Source: CAZPMO01 sp964587515 (GTDB taxonomy: Bacteria > Pseudomonadota > Alphaproteobacteria > MPNO01). Taken from it: a DNA stretch of 64,000 nt. Position numbers and translations under genes: made by a program. The stretch is from positions 1 through 64,000 of the forward strand of contig CAZPMO010000002.1 in NCBI GenBank assembly GCA_964587515.1, read 5' to 3'. Positions 35,415 to 44,660 of this stretch are shown here, one piece after another; the stretch's first letter is position 1; every line of letters begins with the position of its first letter. Under the pieces are notes generated by a model, which had not been told where the DNA came from, ran no database searches, and was given only the letters and a program-made list of their open reading frames with translations.

Positions 35415-37826
35415 TTGAGGCGTTGTAAGTATTTTCTCCTATTAGTAGTCGGTCTGTTGGCAGCGCCCGTGGCTGTCGCGGGCACCACCGCCGACAGCGA
35501 GACGCTGCGTCTGGTGGGCGCGTCATCCAATAATTTTCCACCGGTCAATCTGCTGGAAGAGGGCGGCGAACTGACCGGATTCGGGCGCGATATGGCCCGA
35601 GCGGTGGTTGGCGCCGTGGGCGGGTCGATGACGCATATCCATTCGCCGATCTGGACCAACGTGCTGAAGTGGCTCGCCGACGGCGAAGCGGATTTCATCC
35701 ACGACACGGGCTATACGCCCGAGCGCACACAGAGCCTCGATTACAGCGAACCGATTTTGAAGATGCCCGAGGAAATCTTCGTTCGCAGCCACCGGTTCGA
35801 CATCCAGTCGCTCGACTCGCTCGCCGGTAAGCGCGTCGCATGCGTAAACCGGCACATCACGCACCTCTATTTAATGAAGTTCCCGAGAATCCAGTGCGTG
35901 GTGGTCAAGACGCCGCCCGACGCTGTCCGGGCGCTTTTCGACGGCACCGTGGACGCGGTGATCTATCCGCGTCAGATCGTCCTTTACTACGCCTATCAAC
36001 TCGGGCTTGCGGACGGCATCAAAACGGTGGGCGAGCCGCTGCGCACCCTGACCTGGCACATGGTGGTCAAACGGGGAAACGCCAGGGTCCTGTTGCTGCT
36101 CAACCAGGGCATCGCGAAGGTGAAGGCGAGCGGCGAATACGAACGTATTTACGACAAATGGTTCGGCCGCGCCCTTCCCAAGGTTTATCCGGAAGAAAAG
36201 ATTCTCTGGATCGTCGGCATCATTCTGGCGGTCATTGTTCTGTTGGCGATAGCGGTGTTGGTCTGGTTGTCGGTGCTGCGCCGTGAGGTCCGGAGACGCA
36301 CGACGGAGCTTCGTCAAAGCGAGGAGCGCTATCGCGGCGTCGTCGACTTCGCGCCCAACGCGATCGTCGTCCACGATGGCTCACACATCATCTTCGCCAA
36401 CGAGGCCGCCGCCCGGCTGCATGGCGCGAGCACGCCGGACGATCTGGTCGACCGCCACTGGCTGGACCTAATCCACCCGGATGAGCGCGAACGTGCAATC
36501 GAGCGCAACGAGAAATTCATGTCTGAATGGATTCCGGCGCCGCCCATTATTCGTAACAGGCTTCGCCTGGACGGCTCGGAAATTCAGGTCGAGACAGCGG
36601 CGACGCCTATAATGTGGGACGGCAAACCGGCGATCCTGGGAATGTTCCGCGATATCAGCGAACAGGTGGCGGCGGAGAAAGCGCTGCGCTCGAGCGAGGA
36701 ACGGTTCCGCGACGTCGCGGAGATCGCCACCGACTGGATATGGGAGACTGGGCCGGATTTGCGCTTCTCCTGGGTGTCGTCCCGGATATACGAGTTGCTG
36801 GGGAGGACGCCCGAGGAGTTTATCGGCAAAACCGCCCGGGACCTGGGCCCGCCCGACAATCATTCGGACGAATGGTCGAATGTCTTGGAGAGCTTTGAAG
36901 CCCATCGACCGTTTACCGGCATTACTTATTCGCGGACCTTTAATTCGGGCGAACAACGTCACATCACGGTCAGCGGCAAGCCGCTTTTCGACGCCGACGG
37001 CGGCTTCCTTGGCTATCGTGGCGTCGGTCGCGACATCACCGGAGAGGTCGAGGCCAAGGATCAGGCAACCCGTGTCCGCGAACAATTTTTGCGCGCCGTT
37101 GAAAATATTTCGGACAGCGTTGCGCTGTTCGATACCGAAGAGCGGCTGGTATTTTCCAACCACGCCTTTCGCAAGGGGTTGGGCGACGCCGCCGACACCG
37201 TGGTCCCGGGCATGACGTACGAGCAAACCCTGCGTGAGAGGATAAAGTTCGACGAGGTGCCGGATGCGGGCAAGGGCCATGAAGAAGAATGGGTCACTGA
37301 ACGCCTGGCCGATTTCCGCGCGGCGCGGGGGGCCACGACGTTCGAACGGGACGGCCGGTGGGCGGAAATCCGCGCGGAACGTCTGCCCGACGGCGGCACG
37401 ATCCTGCGGATATCCAATTTCACAGATCGCATGCGGGCGGAGAACGTCAATCGCCGTCTTGCCGCGATCGTAGGAGCCTCCGCGGACGCCATTATCGGCA
37501 CCACGATCGAAGGCATCCTCACGGAGTGGAACAAGGGCGCCGAAGAGCTGTACGGCTATACCGCCAGCGAGGCCATCGGGCAGCCGATCTATATCATCGC
37601 GCCCGACGATACGCTCGACGAAGCCCACAAAAACTCCCTGATCGTAAAGCAGGGCGGGCGCGTCGATAATATGGAGACCGTTCGCCGGCGACAGGACGGC
37701 ACGCTGATCGATATCTCTCTGACGATTTCTCCCATCCGGGATGCAACCGGGCATATCGTCGGATTGTCGGATTGTCGGCCATCCACCGCGACATCACGGA
37801 GCGCAAGACGGCGGAAGCAAAGCTGA
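35415..37826 (+). CDS. Sensor half of a split hybrid histidine kinase (SBP_bac_3 + TM + PAS domains)
   Basis: A TTG at 35415 with GGTGGGA upstream starts a signal peptide (MRRCKYFLLLVVGLLAAP). About 220 residues of an extracellular solute-binding type 3 domain follow (LEEGGELTGFGRDMARAVV, FDGTVDAVIYPRQIV), then one transmembrane helix near residue 270 (ILWIVGIILAVIVLLAIAV). Four PAS-type modules come next. The frame breaks at an 8-bp duplication at 37761-37776 and ends in 24 aberrant residues. Removing one copy fuses it to the kinase at 37772. As it stands this protein would be a kinase-less membrane sensor. The domain order resembles BvgS/EvgS-type sensors. Confidence 0.85.
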   Translation: MRRCKYFLLLVVGLLAAPVAVAGTTADSETLRLVGASSNNFPPVNLLEEGGELTGFGRDMARAVVGAVGGSMTHIHSPIWTNVLKWLADGEADFIHDTGYTPERTQSLDYSEPILKMPEEIFVRSHRFDIQSLDSLAGKRVACVNRHITHLYLMKFPRIQCVVVKTPPDAVRALFDGTVDAVIYPRQIVLYYAYQLGLADGIKTVGEPLRTLTWHMVVKRGNARVLLLLNQGIAKVKASGEYERIYDKWFGRALPKVYPEEKILWIVGIILAVIVLLAIAVLVWLSVLRREVRRRTTELRQSEERYRGVVDFAPNAIVVHDGSHIIFANEAAARLHGASTPDDLVDRHWLDLIHPDERERAIERNEKFMSEWIPAPPIIRNRLRLDGSEIQVETAATPIMWDGKPAILGMFRDISEQVAAEKALRSSEERFRDVAEIATDWIWETGPDLRFSWVSSRIYELLGRTPEEFIGKTARDLGPPDNHSDEWSNVLESFEAHRPFTGITYSRTFNSGEQRHITVSGKPLFDADGGFLGYRGVGRDITGEVEAKDQATRVREQFLRAVENISDSVALFDTEERLVFSNHAFRKGLGDAADTVVPGMTYEQTLRERIKFDEVPDAGKGHEEEWVTERLADFRAARGATTFERDGRWAEIRAERLPDGGTILRISNFTDRMRAENVNRRLAAIVGASADAIIGTTIEGILTEWNKGAEELYGYTASEAIGQPIYIIAPDDTLDEAHKNSLIVKQGGRVDNMETVRRRQDGTLIDISLTISPIRDATGHIVGLSDCRPSTATSRSARRRKQS
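37761..37776. repeat. 8-bp tandem duplication causing a frameshift
   Basis: GGATTGTC occurs twice in a row. With one copy the translation reads GHIVGLSAIHRDITERK, the usual end of a PAS domain; with two, the frame shifts and the sensor and kinase are separated. Confidence 0.9.
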
Positions 37827-39370
37827 GATCGAGCGAAAGGCGTTTTCGCGACTTCGCGGATTCGGGCTCGGATTGGTATTGGGAGACCGACGAAAATTTC
37901 CGGTTCACCTGGTTCTCGGTGGACCGCCAGCCGACCGACAGGTTGGCCACAGCCGACCTGATCGGCAAGACGCCGTCGGAACTGCCGGGGATGGACCCGG
38001 AAAGCGCCGAGGCCTGGAATCGTCTGATCGAAGAACTCGGAAACGACCGCGGAACCTTCAGGGGCTTCCAATATTGTTCGTATTCGCCCGACAGCGAAAT
38101 CCGCCACCTCAGCGCCAACGGTCTCCCGTTTGTCGATGAGGACGGCAACTTCAGCGGTTATCGGGGCAGCGCGACCGATATCACAGCGCAAGTCGAGGCC
38201 GAGCAACGACTCCGCCAGGCGCTGAAAATGGAGGCAGTAGGTCAGCTAACCGGCGGAATCGCCCATGATTTCAATAATTTACTTACAATCATCCTGGGGA
38301 ATCTTCAGCTCATGGAGCGCTCGCCTGCCAGGCGCGAATCCCATGTTGGAAATCTCGATCAGCACGCATTGAGGGACGACGCGATATCGGCCGCCGAGAA
38401 GGCCGCCCGATTGACCCATCGCCTGCTGGCGTTCGCCCGTGAACAGCCGCTACTTCCCCGACCCCTCGATGTCGGCGCCGTGGTTGAGGGCATGCGCGAG
38501 CTCATTTGCCGAACCGTGAGAGAAAATATCGCGGTCCGCTTCGAGCACAACGATCGGGTGCACGCTTTCGCCGACCCTTCGCAACTCGAGAACGCGGTGC
38601 TCAACCTTGTGATCAACGCGCGCGACGCCATGCCGGACGGTGGACAATTGACCATCGAAACCGGAGAGCGTTATTTCGGAAATGGCAACGCCCCGGACAA
38701 CGACGCGGCCGCGCCTGGCCACTATGTCACGGTATCGGTAACCGACACCGGAACAGGGATACCGGCCGAAATGCAGTCACGCGTGTTCGAGCCGTTTTTC
38801 ACCAGCAAGGACACGGGCCAGGGAAGTGGGCTCGGGCTGAGCATGGTGCACGGCTTCGCCCGACAATCCGGCGGGCAGGTCGATATCGAGAGCGAGATGG
38901 GCCGCGGAACCACCGTCTGCATATCGCTGCCCAAGACCGGTGAGGCGGTGGTGGTCGAACAGGTCGGGCCAAATACGCTTTCGGAAGAGGATCTCAGTGG
39001 TGGCGGCAAGATCGTCCTGTTGGTGGAGGACGATCCCGCAGTCTGTGAGAGCACACAGGCGCTCGTCGAGTCATACGGTTACGTCGTTTATACAGCCTCG
39101 GACGGCCCGTCCGGGCTGAAAATTCTGCAACAGAACACGGAAATCGATCTCATGCTGACTGATTTGGTGATGCCCGGCGGCATGTCCGGGATCAGTCTGG
39201 GGAAACAGGCTAAAAAGGAAAATCCGGACCTCAAAATCCTTTACATGTCGGGACACGTCAATGAAAAGCTCGGCGTGGATAGCGAGGATCTGGAATCGGT
39301 CCGGTTTATTCGCAAGCCGTTCAAGATGGAGAACCTTGCGCGGGAACTCCACTTGGCCCTGCTGGATTAA
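37772..39370 (+). CDS. Kinase half of the split hybrid histidine kinase (PAS + HisKA + HATPase + receiver)
   Basis: The frame continues from the duplication with a possible TTG start at 37772. It contains a PAS module (DFADSGSDWYWETDENFRF), the phospho-acceptor box QLTGGIAHDFNNLLTIIL, and an ATP-binding domain (NLVINARDAMPDGG, VTDTGTGIPAEM, GQGSGLGLSMVHGFA). A C-terminal receiver follows, with the acidic pair in LLVEDDPAV, the phosphorylation Asp in LMLTDLVMPGG, and Lys in RFIRKPFKM. All catalytic residues seem intact, so a cytosolic kinase-receiver could still be made if the internal start works. Originally it was one gene with the sensor at 35415. The convergent TRAP-TAXI genes overlap its stop by four bases. 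Confidence 0.88.
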   Translation: MSAIHRDITERKTAEAKLRSSERRFRDFADSGSDWYWETDENFRFTWFSVDRQPTDRLATADLIGKTPSELPGMDPESAEAWNRLIEELGNDRGTFRGFQYCSYSPDSEIRHLSANGLPFVDEDGNFSGYRGSATDITAQVEAEQRLRQALKMEAVGQLTGGIAHDFNNLLTIILGNLQLMERSPARRESHVGNLDQHALRDDAISAAEKAARLTHRLLAFAREQPLLPRPLDVGAVVEGMRELICRTVRENIAVRFEHNDRVHAFADPSQLENAVLNLVINARDAMPDGGQLTIETGERYFGNGNAPDNDAAAPGHYVTVSVTDTGTGIPAEMQSRVFEPFFTSKDTGQGSGLGLSMVHGFARQSGGQVDIESEMGRGTTVCISLPKTGEAVVVEQVGPNTLSEEDLSGGGKIVLLVEDDPAVCESTQALVESYGYVVYTASDGPSGLKILQQNTEIDLMLTDLVMPGGMSGISLGKQAKKENPDLKILYMSGHVNEKLGVDSEDLESVRFIRKPFKMENLARELHLALLD

Positions 39371-39591
39371 TCCGCCTCATCGTTCTCGAACGGCTCGCGG
39401 GTCAGGCGGTCGCCTTTTCTCGAGGTCGCGATCATGGCGATCATCGCGCCCGCGGTCAGCGCCAGCAGGATGACCATGAACAGGTGGAAGTTGCGGGTCT
39501 GTAAAAGCGTCGCTCCCATATACCAGAGCGCCCCGAGGACGATTGCCAGCACCAGCCAGTGAAACGGTTTGCCGAGAAAAATTTTCCGCAT
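39367..39591 (-). CDS. Small membrane protein coupled to the TRAP permease
   Basis: A 74-residue protein with two hydrophobic helices (WLVLAIVLGALWYMGATLL and LFMVILLALTAGAMIAMIA) and a charged tail. Its ATG overlaps the stop of the TRAP permease gene (TGATG), implying coupled translation. Small two-helix proteins of this kind occur beside some TRAP-TAXI genes, but no function is known. Its end overlaps the kinase gene on the other strand by four bases. Confidence 0.72.
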   Translation of the reverse strand: MRKIFLGKPFHWLVLAIVLGALWYMGATLLQTRNFHLFMVILLALTAGAMIAMIATSRKGDRLTREPFENDEAD

Positions 39592-41591
39592 CACGCCAGT
39601 CCCGGCTCGGCCCGGCTGCGGCGAATTATGGTGAACACGATCACCGCACCGCCGACGGCGTTGAGAACGAAACCCGATATCCCGAGCGGCGTCAGCAGCG
39701 GCGGAAACATCGCGCCTATCCCGGACACACCGATGACGATGCGCGCGATCATCGGCATAGGTCCGCGGTACCAGCCCTCGAGCGCCAGCGACAACGCCCA
39801 GACGCCGGCGAACGCGGCCACCGCGGAATAAGCCGTCAGCCACAGCGGCCCCTCGAACAGCAGGCTCGGGTTATAGACGAAGACGAAGGGCACGAGGTAC
39901 TTGGCGATGCCGATGCGCGCGGACTCGAAGGCCGTCGCCATCGGCCGGCTGCCGGCGATCGCCGCCGCCGCGAACGACGCCAACGCCACTGGTGGCGTGA
40001 TGGTGGAGACCACGCCGTAATAGAATGCGAACATGTGGGCCGCCATTGGCTTAACGCCAATTTCGATCAGGGCCGGCACGATCAGGGCCGCGACGGTAAT
40101 ATAGACCGCCGTCGTGGTGATCCCCATCCCCAGCAGGATCGCGGCGATGGCGGTCAGGACCAGCAGCAGGAACAGATAGCCCTGCGAAAGATCGATCACC
40201 GAATTGGTGAATTTGAGCCCGAGGCCGGAAACGAAGATCGAGCCGATAATGATACCGGCGCAGGCGCAGGCGACGCTCACCGGGATCGTGCTGCGTACCC
40301 CCGATTCCATGGCCGAGAAAATATCGACCGGGCTCATCCGGGTACGCGGGTTTACGAAGGTCATGATGGTCAGGACGATGATCGCCCAGAACGCGGAAAG
40401 CGTTGCCGTGAACCCGTAAATCAGCAGCACCACCAGGATCGCCAGCGACAGCAAAAGGTGCCAGCCGTCCTTCAGCACGTCGAGGAGGCGCGGCAACTCA
40501 TCGCGCGGCACGCGCTCGATGCCGAGTTTCTCGGCTTCCAGATGCACCATGAAATAGACGGTCGCGAAATAGAGGAAAGTCGGCACAATCGCCGCCACGA
40601 TCACCGACAGATATCGGACGCCCATGAATTCGGCGATGATGAAGGCTGCGGCGCCCATGATCGGCGGCGTAATCTGTCCACCCGAAGACGCGCAGGCCTC
40701 GACCGCGGCGGCGAATTTCGCGCCATAGCCGAGCCGTTTCATCATCGGGATGGTGAACGACCCGGTGGTCACCACGTTGGCCGTCGCCGATCCCGAGACG
40801 GTGCCGAGGAAGGCGGACGCCACCACCGACGCCTTGGCCGGTCCGCCTATGCGATGCCCGGTCAGCGAGACCGCGAGATCGATGAAGAACCGCCCGGCAC
40901 CGGAACGGATCAAAATCCCGCCGAACACAATGAACAGCACGATATAGGTGGACGCGACAAGCAGCGGGATGCCGAACACGCCGATAAGCTGAATGAACTG
41001 GGCGTCGATGAAGGTGTCGACCGACACCGGTGGCCCATACAACATGCCGAAGAAGTAATCCGAGAAAAGCGTATGGACGATAAAGAACAGCGTGATGATC
41101 ACCATCGTCCAGCCGACGGCGCGGCGCGTCATTTCGAGCACCAGGGCGATCAGCATCCAGCCGAAATAGAAATCGGCCTCGACCGGCGCTCCTTCGCGCG
41201 CCTGCATCTCCTCGATATCGAACAGCATGTAGCTCTGCACCGCGATGACCGCGACGATCAGCGCAAGATCAATGGCGAAGCCCGCGATGCGCCGGCCATT
41301 CCCCGGATCGCCCGCGACCACCAGGGGATCGGAAATGGAGCTCCTGAACATCGGATAGACCAGCGCGGCCAGCACCAGCATCACCGCCAGATGGGTGCTC
41401 CGGAACGAAAGCGATTCGGGTGTGCCGAAACCGGCAACGAAGAGATGAAAAAGCGCAAGCATGATCGCCAGCGCCGACGCCGCGAACATGACACATGTGG
41501 TGAACTCGATCCGACGGGCGCGCAACACCCTCTCGAACAGAGCGTATTCGCGTATTTCCTCGAAGTGCAGGCGGCGCTTCGTTTCGGACAT
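39591..41591 (-). CDS. TRAP transporter fused permease (DctQM type, TAXI family)
   Basis: A 666-residue membrane protein uniting the small (4TM) and large (12TM) TRAP permease units, as is usual for TAXI systems. Diagnostic segments are VVASAFLGTVSGSATANVVTT (residues about 270-290), ACASSGGQITPPIMGAAAFII, and the YGVVSTITPPVALASFAAA loop. It drives Na+/H+-dependent uptake with the binding protein encoded upstream. The pair is separated by 77 bases containing a hairpin. The substrate is unknown; the catabolic genes further upstream suggest an aromatic or organic acid. Confidence 0.92.
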   Translation of the reverse strand: MSETKRRLHFEEIREYALFERVLRARRIEFTTCVMFAASALAIMLALFHLFVAGFGTPESLSFRSTHLAVMLVLAALVYPMFRSSISDPLVVAGDPGNGRRIAGFAIDLALIVAVIAVQSYMLFDIEEMQAREGAPVEADFYFGWMLIALVLEMTRRAVGWTMVIITLFFIVHTLFSDYFFGMLYGPPVSVDTFIDAQFIQLIGVFGIPLLVASTYIVLFIVFGGILIRSGAGRFFIDLAVSLTGHRIGGPAKASVVASAFLGTVSGSATANVVTTGSFTIPMMKRLGYGAKFAAAVEACASSGGQITPPIMGAAAFIIAEFMGVRYLSVIVAAIVPTFLYFATVYFMVHLEAEKLGIERVPRDELPRLLDVLKDGWHLLLSLAILVVLLIYGFTATLSAFWAIIVLTIMTFVNPRTRMSPVDIFSAMESGVRSTIPVSVACACAGIIIGSIFVSGLGLKFTNSVIDLSQGYLFLLLVLTAIAAILLGMGITTTAVYITVAALIVPALIEIGVKPMAAHMFAFYYGVVSTITPPVALASFAAAAIAGSRPMATAFESARIGIAKYLVPFVFVYNPSLLFEGPLWLTAYSAVAAFAGVWALSLALEGWYRGPMPMIARIVIGVSGIGAMFPPLLTPLGISGFVLNAVGGAVIVFTIIRRSRAEPGLA

Positions 41592-41617
41592 AAGATGGGT
41601 TGCGGCCGATGGATGAT

Positions 41618-41650
41618 CAGGGGAGGTGCCGGGATGCGGCGTCTCCCCTG
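41618..41650 (-). other. Intra-operon hairpin between the TAXI binding protein and permease genes
   Basis: CAGGGGAG (41618-41625) and CTCCCCTG (41643-41650) can form an eight-base stem. It lacks a T run. Such hairpins often stabilise the upstream mRNA or partly stop transcription, so that more binding protein than permease is made. Confidence 0.5.
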
Positions 41651-41668
41651 TATCCTAAACGGCGCCGA

Positions 41669-42628
41669 CTACTTTTTGACGCCCTTTTCGGCGTAGAACT
41701 TCATGGCGCCGGGATGAACCGGGATCGCCGCGGCCTTCAGGGCCGAGGCGAGGTTCACGTTCTTCCAGTTGCCGTGCACCTTGAGAATTTCGGCGTGCGC
41801 GGCCCAGAACGCCTTGGTCATCTTGTAGACCAGCGCGTCCGACACCGATTGGTTGATCACGATCACCGTGGCGGTGGCGATCGTCGGCACCGCGTTCGGC
41901 GTTCCCTTGTAGGTCCCGGCGTTGATGTTGGCCTTGAAGAAACCGGGATTCTGCTTGACGAACTTGGCGGCGATGCCGCTGTCGACAGGCAGGAAACGGA
42001 CGCCGGGGCTGAAATCCAGCGCGATGAACGATGAGTTCGGCGCCGTGGTCAGTCCGACAAAGGCGTCGATGTGGCCGTCTTTCATCAGCGCCACCGAATC
42101 CTTGTAGCCGACGCGGTGGATGGTGCCGCCGTTGCTCTTGATCTGGCCGTAGGTGACGCCGTAGAGCGCCAGCAGCTTCTCCATCGTGACGTTGCCGGAG
42201 AAGGTCGCCTTGCCCGGGCTGATATTCTTGTTTTTGAGATCGGCGTAGGACCGGATTTTGGATTTTGCCGGAACCGCCGTCTGAAGGATGCCGGGATAGA
42301 GCGTCGCGAAGAACCGCACGTCCTTGTGCGCCTTCTTGAACTTGCCCTTGCCGTTATAGCCGTTATAGGCGGTGAAGCCGAAGGTCCAGCCGAATTCGGC
42401 ATTGCCCTTGCCGACATTGCGCACGTTGCCGACGCCGCCGCCGGGGCCGCTGGAGGTGCGGATGCCGGAGACGTCGCGCTGCAGGATCTCCATGATCTTG
42501 CCGCCGAACGGATACCAGCTGCCGCCGGCCGGGCCGGTCACCATGCGTACGAACGTTTCCGCGTTCGCCGAACTTGCCAGCAGCGCCAGCGCGCCAGCGG
42601 TGATGATCGTCTTTGCGGGAACTCTCAT
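41669..42628 (-). CDS. TAXI-family TRAP transporter solute-binding protein
   Basis: A 319-residue periplasmic protein with a clear signal peptide ending at SSANAE. The mature part has the TAXI pattern: MVTGPAGGSWYPFGGKIMEI, SSGPGGGVGNVRNVGKGNAEF, and IDAFVGLTTAPNSSF. It delivers its ligand to the fused permease encoded downstream. Characterised TAXI proteins bind glutamate, 2-oxoglutarate or other organic acids; the ligand here is not readable. The FAH-family gene ends 92 bases upstream on the same strand. Confidence 0.92.
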   Translation of the reverse strand: MRVPAKTIITAGALALLASSANAETFVRMVTGPAGGSWYPFGGKIMEILQRDVSGIRTSSGPGGGVGNVRNVGKGNAEFGWTFGFTAYNGYNGKGKFKKAHKDVRFFATLYPGILQTAVPAKSKIRSYADLKNKNISPGKATFSGNVTMEKLLALYGVTYGQIKSNGGTIHRVGYKDSVALMKDGHIDAFVGLTTAPNSSFIALDFSPGVRFLPVDSGIAAKFVKQNPGFFKANINAGTYKGTPNAVPTIATATVIVINQSVSDALVYKMTKAFWAAHAEILKVHGNWKNVNLASALKAAAIPVHPGAMKFYAEKGVKK

Positions 42629-42720
42629 TTCTCTCCCCTTCTGATGCCTGCTGTTTATGGTTTTGCTCTTCCCATGATGCTGCCCAAAGCGGGCGGGTTT
42701 TGCAAGGACGCGCGATGCGA

Positions 42721-43584
42721 CTATTTTTCGCCCCGGACCGGATTGCGCAACGTGCCAATACCCTCGATCTCGATCTCGGCGGTATCGCCGGCCTTCATGA
42801 ACACCGGCGGCTTGCGCACGAAACCGACGCCGGCCGGGGTGCCGGTGAAAATGATGTCGCCCGGCTCCAGCGTCATGACGTTGCTGGCGGCGGCGATGAT
42901 GGTCTGGGTGTCGAAAATCATATTCTTGGTATTCGACGATTGCAGCACCCGGCCATTGAGGCGGGCCTGGATGTCGAGCCCCTTGCCGCCCTTGGGCAAT
43001 TCATCGGCGGTCACGATATCGGAGCCCCAGGAACCGGTCTTGTCGAAATTCTTGCCCAACGTCCACTGCGAGCCGCGCATCTGGTAGTCGCGAATTGAGC
43101 CTTCGTTGCCGACCGCGTAACCGGCGACGTAATCGAGCGCCTTCGATTTCGGAATGCTACGGCCTTTCTTGCCGATCACCGCGACCAGCTCGGCCTCGTA
43201 ATCGAAATGCTTCGACGCCTTGGGCCGGATGATGGCCTGGCCGTGGCCGACGATGGAGCTTTGCACGCGCAGGAACAGTATCGGATAGTCGGGCGCCTTC
43301 AGGCCGGCCTCGGCGGCGTGATCGCTGTAGTTGAGCCCGACACAGATAATTTTTCCGGGACTGGCGATCGGCGCAAGCGTCGTCACCCTTCCCTTTACCA
43401 GGGCGCGTTTCGGCGCCTTCTTGGCCGCCGCGCTGGCCTTGCGCAACGCCCCTTTGCCGGCCGCGATCAGGCCGAGCATGTCCTTGGGCAGTGACTTGTC
43501 GGCGATCGACAGATCGACGATCCCGTCGTCGCGACGCACCCCGACCCGTAATTCCTTACCCTTCTTGAATGTTACCAAACGCAT
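42721..43584 (-). CDS. Fumarylacetoacetate hydrolase-family protein
   Basis: A 287-residue FAH-fold enzyme with ICVGLNYSDHAAEAG, the metal-binding Glu residues in FDYEAELVAVIGKKG, and GDIIFTGTPAGVGF. The family includes fumarylpyruvate hydrolase, 2-hydroxyhepta-2,4-diene-dioate isomerase/hydratase and acylpyruvases that finish ring-cleavage pathways. It follows a type I extradiol dioxygenase gene on the same strand (79 bases apart), so a role in processing the meta-cleavage product is reasonable. The Lys/Ala-rich insert near residues 46-65 is unusual. Confidence 0.9.
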   Translation of the reverse strand: MRLVTFKKGKELRVGVRRDDGIVDLSIADKSLPKDMLGLIAAGKGALRKASAAAKKAPKRALVKGRVTTLAPIASPGKIICVGLNYSDHAAEAGLKAPDYPILFLRVQSSIVGHGQAIIRPKASKHFDYEAELVAVIGKKGRSIPKSKALDYVAGYAVGNEGSIRDYQMRGSQWTLGKNFDKTGSWGSDIVTADELPKGGKGLDIQARLNGRVLQSSNTKNMIFDTQTIIAAASNVMTLEPGDIIFTGTPAGVGFVRKPPVFMKAGDTAEIEIEGIGTLRNPVRGEK

Positions 43585-43663
43585 TGAAGCCTCCCGGTTG
43601 GTGGGCCGGTCCGGACTGGAACGGCCGCGATGATAAAGACGATCCGCCGCGATGACGTCGCGG

Positions 43664-44521
43664 TCAGGTTTGGAATTGCGGAATGTCCGGCAGCGATCCC
43701 CACATGCATAGCGAATATTGGTCCCAGGGGAACTGTCGGGCGCGATGATCGGGGTTCTCGCTCAGCAGCTTCACCCCGAAGGAATTCTCGTAGACCATGC
43801 CGTTCGGTCCCTCGAAATAGAGGAACATCGCGGTCGACAGCGGATGGCGGCCCGGTCCGAAGACGATCTTCACCTGCCGGTCCCGCAGGAAATAATAGGA
43901 CCGCATCACGTCGTCCAGACTGTCGACCTGGAAATTCACATGCTGCACGCCCGGCGTCTCGGACGGGAACAGGGCCATTCGGTGGTGGACGTCGTCAAAG
44001 GACAGCAATCCGCAGCCGGCGATCCAGTCGTTGCACTGAAAGTTGAAGCTGGTGCACCAGAAATCCTCGTCACGCGGCGGATTGGCCGAATTCAGCCCGA
44101 TATGGCTGAATTCCTGGATACCCGCGTCGCGGCTCGGGAAATAGCGCACGCCGCTGTGGAACGGGCGCAGCACGATGTCGATCCCATTGCCGGACAGATC
44201 GGTGAACGAAATAAAATCCATGACGCGGCGCGAAACGGCCTCGTCCTCCGTGCCGCGATGGATCGCGAACCCCGCGGCGGCGAGGTCATTGGCGGCGGCG
44301 TCCAGCTCGGCCCGCGTCAGCACCTCGAACGCGACCGTATGATCGGTCGGATCGCCTTGGAAATAGCAGACATTGTGGTCGCGGTCGTCGCCCCGAAGAT
44401 AGGCCGATCCGTTCTCGCGCCCGACCAGTTCAAGCCCCATTGTCTCGGTGCAGAACTCGACCGCCGCATCGACGTCTTCGGTCCCGAAACGCACATAGCG
44501 GATATCGACAAGGTTTATCAT
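43664..44521 (-). CDS. Type I extradiol (catechol-type) dioxygenase, VOC superfamily
   Basis: A 285-residue two-module VOC protein with the extradiol metal triad: His in IQEFSHIGLNS, His in GVQHVNFQVD, and Glu in FEGPNGMVYENSFG. It resembles 2,3-dihydroxybiphenyl dioxygenases (BphC/HsaC), which open catechols next to the hydroxyl groups. With the FAH-family hydrolase, TAXI binding protein and permease on the same strand it forms a plausible uptake-and-cleavage unit. The substrate cannot be named. It is divergent from thrC, with a 139-base shared upstream region in which I see no clear promoter. Confidence 0.85.
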   Translation of the reverse strand: MINLVDIRYVRFGTEDVDAAVEFCTETMGLELVGRENGSAYLRGDDRDHNVCYFQGDPTDHTVAFEVLTRAELDAAANDLAAAGFAIHRGTEDEAVSRRVMDFISFTDLSGNGIDIVLRPFHSGVRYFPSRDAGIQEFSHIGLNSANPPRDEDFWCTSFNFQCNDWIAGCGLLSFDDVHHRMALFPSETPGVQHVNFQVDSLDDVMRSYYFLRDRQVKIVFGPGRHPLSTAMFLYFEGPNGMVYENSFGVKLLSENPDHRARQFPWDQYSLCMWGSLPDIPQFQT

Positions 44522-44660
44522 TCTTTACCTCCCGCGCGCGTTATCGACGCGCGTTATGGGTTTGCCCTATCCGAATGTATAATTCAACATCCGCGTCTTG
44601 ATAAACGCAACTCTATTGGCTCAAAACGCATTTTCACGCACCAATCGGACCCGAGGAACC

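Noticed and set aside
39543..41696. A 717-codon open frame on the plus strand
   Set aside because: It lies antisense to the TRAP permease gene; its translation is rich in Arg, His, Asp and Gln with no domain, as expected for the shadow of a GC-rich membrane-protein gene.
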